Shown: piece after piece, positions 59,852-64,000 of the stretch
Numbering within the stretch: position 1 is the first letter of the stretch
Layout: each line of letters opens with the position of its first letter
NCBI GenBank assembly: GCA_020635695.1
Contig: JACJZH010000003.1
Location: forward strand, 62,001-126,000
Length of the DNA stretch: 64,000 nt
From: Flavobacteriales bacterium
GTDB taxonomy: Bacteria > Bacteroidota > Bacteroidia > Flavobacteriales_F > PHOS-HE28
Reading direction: 5' to 3'
Notes under the pieces: generated by a model
Told to the model about the DNA's origin: nothing
Seen by the model: only the letters and a program-made list of their open reading frames with translations
Database searches by the model: none
Position numbers and translations under genes: made by a program

Positions 59852-61024
59852 TCAGGTGTACTGGAAGGTGCCGTTCGGGGTGTGCAGTACCACTTCCTTG
59901 TCCGGAGCCTCTTCGACCCGGCCCACGATGCGGCCCTCCACACCGAAGGAGTCTGCGATGGCCATGACCTCTTCCGCGCGTTCGGCAGGCAGGTAGAACT
60001 CCAGGCGGTGCCCCATGTTGAACACGCGGTACATCTCCTGCCAGTCCGTGCCGCTCATGCGTTGGATGGCCGCGAACAGGGGGGGGGTGGGGAACAGGTC
60101 GTCCTTGACCACGCGCAGCCCCTCGATGAAGTGCAGCACCTTGGCCTGGGCACCACCGCTGCAATGCACCAGTCCGTGCACCTCGTTGCGCATGCGTTCG
60201 AGCACTTCACGCACGATGGGCGCATAGGTCCTCGTGGGCGATAGCACCGCTCGGCCCATGTCCAGTGGGGTTCCTTTCAAGGGATCGGTCAGGCGTGCCT
60301 GCCCGCTGTACACCAGTCCCTGAGGGGTGCCGGGGTCGTAGGTCTCCGGCCAGGCCTCCCCCACCACCGCGGCGAACACATCGTGCCGGGCGCTGGTGAG
60401 GCCGTTGCTGCCGATGCCGCTGTTGTAGGCATCCTCGTACGTGGCCTGCCCGAAGCTCGCCAGCCCCACGACCACGTCGCCGGGACGGATGCGGGCATTG
60501 TCGATCACCTCGTCCCGACGCATGCGGCACACCACGGTGCTGTCCACGATCACGGTGCGCACGAGGTCTCCCACGTCGGCGGTCTCGCCACCGGTGCTGT
60601 GGATCCCGATGCCCAGATCGCGCATGCGCTGCAGGAAGGCCTCGGTGCCCTCGATGAGGGCGGCCACCACCTCACCGGGCACCAGCCGCTTGTTGCGGCC
60701 GATGGTGCTACTGACCAGGATCCGGTCCACCGCACCCACACAGAGCAGGTCGTCCAGGTTCATGACCAGGGCGTCCTGGGCGATGCCGTGCCAGACCGAG
60801 AGGTCCCCGGTCTCCTTCCAGTAGGCATAGGCCAGGCTGCTCTTGGTGCCGGCGCCGTCCGCGTGCATCACGATGCAGTGGTCGGGATCGCCGGTGAGGG
60901 CGTCGGGCACCACCTTGCAGAAGGCCTTGGGGAACAGGCCCTTGTCCAGGCCGGCGATGGCCCGGTGGACGTCCTCCTTCGTGGCAGAAACGCCCCGTTG
61001 TTCGTATCGGCTTTGCTGGTCCAT
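59852..61024 (-). CDS. purM: Phosphoribosylformylglycinamidine cyclo-ligase (AIR synthase)
   Basis: 390 aa, somewhat longer than the E. coli enzyme, as usual in Bacteroidota. It begins [18 protein letters not shown], with the ATP/substrate loop [13 protein letters not shown] (DGAGTK at 56-61), [30 protein letters not shown] and the C-terminal [12 protein letters not shown]. It makes aminoimidazole ribotide in de novo purine synthesis. It is the first gene of a run purM-prfA-pyrF-DUF2851-PspC-SDR. A perfect -7 element lies 11 nt before its ATG. Confidence 0.96.
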   Translation of the reverse strand: MDQQSRYEQRGVSATKEDVHRAIAGLDKGLFPKAFCKVVPDALTGDPDHCIVMHADGAGTKSSLAYAYWKETGDLSVWHGIAQDALVMNLDDLLCVGAVDRILVSSTIGRNKRLVPGEVVAALIEGTEAFLQRMRDLGIGIHSTGGETADVGDLVRTVIVDSTVVCRMRRDEVIDNARIRPGDVVVGLASFGQATYEDAYNSGIGSNGLTSARHDVFAAVVGEAWPETYDPGTPQGLVYSGQARLTDPLKGTPLDMGRAVLSPTRTYAPIVREVLERMRNEVHGLVHCSGGAQAKVLHFIEGLRVVKDDLFPTPPLFAAIQRMSGTDWQEMYRVFNMGHRLEFYLPAERAEEVMAIADSFGVEGRIVGRVEEAPDKEVVLHTPNGTFQYT

Positions 61025-61035
61025 GGAACGGGCTG

Positions 61036-61043
61036 CAAAGCTA
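61036..61043 (-). promoter_or_regulatory. -7 promoter element of the purM operon
   Basis: TAGCTTTG on the minus strand, a perfect TAnnTTTG, 11 nt before the purM ATG. It is the same word as at panB and the AGCS gene. Confidence 0.5.
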
Positions 61044-61084
61044 CCTCCTGCAGCGGGAAGGGACTTCTGATGAGGACCCGGAAA

Positions 61085-61113
61085 GCAAAGGGCCTCCCCG
61101 CATGGAGAGGCCC
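61085..61113 (-). terminator. Rho-independent terminator of the porE-like gene
   Basis: On the minus strand, GGGCCTCTCC pairs with GGGGAGGCCC (one mismatch) around ATGC, followed by TTTGCTTTCC, 18 nt after the stop at 61132. Confidence 0.75.
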
Positions 61114-61131
61114 TCGCACGATGTCGGTCCG

Positions 61132-63147
61132 CTAGTTCTGCTCCGGTTCCTCCGGCTGCACCTGGTCCTGCGGCACGTAGTCGAAGCTCAGCACCCGGAA
61201 CTCGGTGCGGCGGTTCTGCTGGTGGGCGGCCTCCCGCTCCTCCTCGGTGGCCATCTTGGCGATCTCGGCGTCGCTGATCCGCAGCTCGGATTCGCCCAGG
61301 CCCTTCGGCACCATGCGCTCCAGGGGGATGCCTTTCGTCGCGAGGTAGTTCACGCAGCTCTGCGCCCGGTTCTGGCTCAGGGTCAGGTTATAGGCGTCCG
61401 AACCACGGGAGTCGGTGTGCGCGCGCAGCTCGATGATGATGGTCGGGTTGTCCACCATGGTCTGGTAGAGCGTCTCCAGGGAGTCCTTGCCGTTCTGGGT
61501 GAGCGCGAACTTGTCGAACTCGTACTGCACCTCGGGCAGTTTGATGATGACCTCCTCCGATGCGGGCTGCAGGAAGTACTCCTTCACGAAGGTGGTGCTC
61601 TCGTCCAGACCGACCGTCGTCACCTGGTCCTTGGCCACCAGGTAGCCATCCTTGGTCACCAGGATGCTGTAGGTGGTGTTCTCACTGATGTACCGGGAAT
61701 TCCCGTTCTCCTCCAGGTTGAATCCCCCGTTGTCGTCCGTGAGCACGTTCACGTTGGAACCGTCCGTACCCACCACGTTGATGTTCACCCCGGGAATGGG
61801 CTGCTGCGACACTTTGTCGTAGACCGTTCCCTGATAGGCGAACTCCAGGTTGGGCATGAAGAAGCGCCAGATGTCGTCCTGCCCCTTCCCACCCGGACGA
61901 TTGCTCGTCAGGAAGCCACGATCCTCCTCGCCATCGAAGATGATCCCGAAGTCGTCCATGGAACTGTTCACGGGGGACTTCATGTTCTCCACACCGGCCC
62001 ATTGCCGCTCTCCGGTGGCATCCGCCTTGAAGATGTCCATGCCTCCCATGCCCGCATGGCCGTTCGATGCGAAGTAGAGACTGCCGTCATGTCGGACGAA
62101 CGGGAACATCTCATCCTTCGGCGTATTGATCTCGTTGCCCAGGTTCACGGGTTTGCCCAAGGGCATCCCCTCCTTGTCCAGTTGGACCATCCAAAGGTCC
62201 TTGCCGCCTCGTGCACCGGCACCCTTCATGTTGCTGGCGAACACCAGGTAGTCATCGTCAGGACCCACCGCAGGATGCCCCACGGTGATCACGCTCGTAT
62301 CGCCTTTGGCCTGGTCCGGTTTCAGGGCCAGCATGACCGGTTCCGCGTAGTTGGTGCCCACCTTTTTGGACATCCAGATGTCACAGCCATGCACCTCCTT
62401 CTTGGCCACCGGGCAGCGCGTGAAGTACATGACCCGGCGCTTGCTGTCGAAGATGGGGGAGCCCTCGTTGCTTTCGGTGTTCACACTGGGCGGCAGCTTC
62501 ACGGGCTCGCTCCATTTCCCCAGGCGGTCCCGGCTGCTGGCAAAGAGATCGCTGAAGCTCTCGCCGAGGATCTGGTCGGTATTGGTGCCCGTGGCGCCTG
62601 AACGCGTGCTGGTGAAGACCACGTCCTCATTGCGCTTGTCGCTGAATGCCGGGCTGAAGTCGTAGTTGGGGGTGTTCAACAGCACTTCGGGGTCCACCCG
62701 GTAGCGGGAGGGGTCATCCACCCATTGCTGGGCCACTTCACACGCCGAGATGCCGGCATCCGCGCGCATGTCATTGGGCTTCTTCTCCTTGTACTTGTTG
62801 TAGGCGGCAATGGCCTCCGCGTACTTGCCCTGTTCCTTCAGGGCATCACCGATGTACAGATAGGTCACGGGGTCCGGATATTGGGCCCGGTTGGCCTTCT
62901 CGTACCAGACCTCGCATTGGGCCGGGTCGCCCAAAGCGCGATATGCCTCTCCCACCTTGAAGATCAGCTCAGCCTTGGTGCTGGCCTTCTTCTCCACGGT
63001 GTAGGCCTTCTTGTACAGCTCGATGGCATTGTAGTAGAAGCCCTTCTTGAAGGCGTCGTCGGCCTCCTCCGCCAGACGGCTCTGACCGACGGCGACAACG
63101 GATGACAACAGGAAGGCCAGGCAGGCGAGGAACTTGCTCGTGCGCAT
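61132..63147 (-). CDS. porE: PorE-like T9SS-associated protein (TPR, beta-propeller, CRD, OmpA domains)
   Basis: 671 aa from the ATG at 63147, which gives a signal peptide (MRTSKFLACLAFLLSSVVAVGQ). TPR repeats (about 25-135; ADDAFKKGFYYNAIELYKKAY, YIGDALKEQGKYAEAIAAYNKY) are followed by WD40/PD40-like propeller blades (about 160-420; DVVFTSTRSG, YFTRCPVAKKEVHGCDIWMSKK, YLVFASNMKG, YFASNGHAGMGGMDIFKAD, GFLTSNRPGG). A carboxypeptidase-regulatory-like domain (about 432-520; GTVYDKVSQQPIPGVNINVV) and an OmpA-type peptidoglycan-binding domain (about 539-650; YEFDKFALTQNGKDSLETL, RAHTDSRGSDAYNLTLSQNRAQSCVNYL) complete it. This exact order is that of PorE, a T9SS component tied to peptidoglycan in Porphyromonas gingivalis. 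Many OmpA/PD40 paralogues share parts of it, so orthology is likely but not certain. Confidence 0.85.
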   Translation of the reverse strand: MRTSKFLACLAFLLSSVVAVGQSRLAEEADDAFKKGFYYNAIELYKKAYTVEKKASTKAELIFKVGEAYRALGDPAQCEVWYEKANRAQYPDPVTYLYIGDALKEQGKYAEAIAAYNKYKEKKPNDMRADAGISACEVAQQWVDDPSRYRVDPEVLLNTPNYDFSPAFSDKRNEDVVFTSTRSGATGTNTDQILGESFSDLFASSRDRLGKWSEPVKLPPSVNTESNEGSPIFDSKRRVMYFTRCPVAKKEVHGCDIWMSKKVGTNYAEPVMLALKPDQAKGDTSVITVGHPAVGPDDDYLVFASNMKGAGARGGKDLWMVQLDKEGMPLGKPVNLGNEINTPKDEMFPFVRHDGSLYFASNGHAGMGGMDIFKADATGERQWAGVENMKSPVNSSMDDFGIIFDGEEDRGFLTSNRPGGKGQDDIWRFFMPNLEFAYQGTVYDKVSQQPIPGVNINVVGTDGSNVNVLTDDNGGFNLEENGNSRYISENTTYSILVTKDGYLVAKDQVTTVGLDESTTFVKEYFLQPASEEVIIKLPEVQYEFDKFALTQNGKDSLETLYQTMVDNPTIIIELRAHTDSRGSDAYNLTLSQNRAQSCVNYLATKGIPLERMVPKGLGESELRISDAEIAKMATEEEREAAHQQNRRTEFRVLSFDYVPQDQVQPEEPEQN

Positions 63148-63231
63148 GTGAACGGTTTGGGGTGTCCGGTGAACGGTCCGGGCGAAAATAAGCAAAGTCT
63201 TCACACGCGTTCGGCCAGATGCATGGGAATG

Positions 63232-63257
63232 GAAAGAGGGCCCGTGGGCCCCCTTTC
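63232..63257 (-). terminator. Terminator of glnN
   Basis: Hairpin with arms GAAAGAGGGCCC and GGGCCCCCTTTC around GT, 20 nt past the glnN stop on the minus strand. The T-run is short (CCATTCC), so efficiency is uncertain. Confidence 0.6.
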
Positions 63258-63277
63258 GCTGCCTGATGGCGGTCGGT

Positions 63278-64000
63278 TCATCGGGTGAAGAGGACCTCCC
63301 GCATCTTGGGAAGCGGCCACAGGCCGTCATCCACGAGCAATTCCAGCTTGTCACTATGGTAGCGGATGCGGTCCAGGAAGGGCTTCACCTCATCGCAGTA
63401 GGCAATGGCCTTCTCGCGGCTGTCCTCGAGCTTGTTGGCCTGCTTGCGGGCCTCGATCATGGCGTCCACCTGCACCTTCACCTCGCCCAGGTGCTCGCTG
63501 ATCTCCTGGATCAGCTTCAGCTGGGTGGCACCGGCCTTCTTCGCCGCTGCTTCTCCGAGCACCTCCCGCAGCCCACGCACGTTCTCGATCAGGCGGTTCT
63601 GATAGGCGATGGCAGTGGGAATGATGTGGTTCTGGGCCAGGTCGCCGCAGATCCTGCTTTCGATCTGCACCTTCAGCACGTAGCTGTGCAGCTCGATCTC
63701 GTGCCGGGCCTCGATCTCCACGGCGCTCAGCACGTCCATGTCCGCGAACACCTGTTTCGTCTCCTTGCGTTCCCAGACGTCCAGGGCCCTCGGTGTGTCC
63801 CGGATGTTCCCGAGCCCGCGCTTGGCGGCTTCCTTCACCCACTCCTCGCCATAACCGTTCCCCTCGAAACGGATGGGCTTGGAGCTGCTGATCAGCTCAC
63901 GGATCTCCTGCAGGATGGCCTCGTCCTTCTTGGCACCCTTCGCGATGCGTGCGTCCACCGCCTCCTTGAAGCGCCGCAACTGCCACGCCATGATGGTGTT
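63278..64000 (-). CDS. glnN: Glutamine synthetase type III (partial, C-terminal part)
   Basis: About 240 C-terminal residues are visible; the frame is open through the right edge (NTIMAWQLRRFKEAVD), so the start lies outside the window. The helical C-terminal region typical of GSIII is clear: KPIRFEGNGYGEEWVKEAAKRGLGNIRDTPRALD, AVEIEARHEIELHSYVLKVQIESRICGDLAQNHIIPTAIAYQNRLIENVRGLREVLG. GSIII is the main glutamine synthetase of many Bacteroidota and joins ammonium to glutamate. The active-site half is outside the window. Confidence 0.93.
   Translation of the reverse strand, partial: NTIMAWQLRRFKEAVDARIAKGAKKDEAILQEIRELISSSKPIRFEGNGYGEEWVKEAAKRGLGNIRDTPRALDVWERKETKQVFADMDVLSAVEIEARHEIELHSYVLKVQIESRICGDLAQNHIIPTAIAYQNRLIENVRGLREVLGEAAAKKAGATQLKLIQEISEHLGEVKVQVDAMIEARKQANKLEDSREKAIAYCDEVKPFLDRIRYHSDKLELLVDDGLWPLPKMREVLFTR

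Overview
The window is GC-rich DNA (roughly 60-65% G+C by eye) from a member of the Bacteroidota, most likely a high-GC Flavobacteriales lineage. The evidence: five proteins carry type IX secretion (T9SS) C-terminal sorting domains; a PorE-like T9SS envelope protein is present; a DUF3467 gene follows rpoC; a type III glutamine synthetase lies at the right edge; promoters of the Bacteroidota type (TTTG, 19-20 nt, TAnnTTTG) recur; and Shine-Dalgarno sequences are scarce except at rpsU. I see no phage, plasmid, transposase or CRISPR array.

Layout. 1-9.8 kb: the end of a sugar MFS transporter, a secreted lysyl-oxidase-like T9SS cargo, a choice-of-anchor-L/T9SS type B cargo, priA, a small T9SS cargo and an RluA-type pseudouridine synthase coupled to panB. 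10.6-13.8 kb: a lipoprotein and dnaK. 14.1-28 kb: two very large paralogous modular surface proteins (2435 and 1330 aa) with matching promoters and long conserved 5' leaders, separated by a MORN-like protein and nhaC. 28-35.7 kb: namZ (peptidoglycan exo-hydrolase lipoprotein), a LolC/E-type permease, a CBS-domain cysteine/cystathionine synthase, a small membrane ORF between GATC-rich inverted repeats, a BtuF-like receptor and a patatin/beta-barrel protein. 35.7-49.3 kb: the classical transcription/translation superoperon on the minus strand, read as Thr, Tyr, Gly and Thr tRNAs, tuf, tRNA-Trp, secE, nusG, rplK, rplA, rplJ, rplL, rpoB, rpoC, DUF3467. 49.4-53.6 kb: hpf, xerC, rpsU, an acyl-CoA dehydrogenase, apt and a helix-hairpin-helix protein. 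53.7-64 kb: an AGCS amino-acid symporter, a convergent run purM-prfA-pyrF-DUF2851-PspC-SDR, porE and the 3' end of glnN.

How it fits together: most genes are housekeeping (replication restart, transcription, translation, pantothenate, purine and pyrimidine synthesis, chaperone). The accessory content is mainly the secreted surface proteome: T9SS cargos and a PorE-type component that could help anchor the T9SS machinery to peptidoglycan. Between 26.2 and 32.7 kb four consecutive large genes show six single-base frame disruptions, whereas I recognised none elsewhere. This looks like local sequence error, so gene models there should be read as repaired. The most unusual items are the bacterial lysyl oxidase homologue with an apparently complete cofactor pair, the shared leader of the two giant surface proteins, the GATC-repeat-flanked low-GC ORF and the strong Shine-Dalgarno of rpsU.
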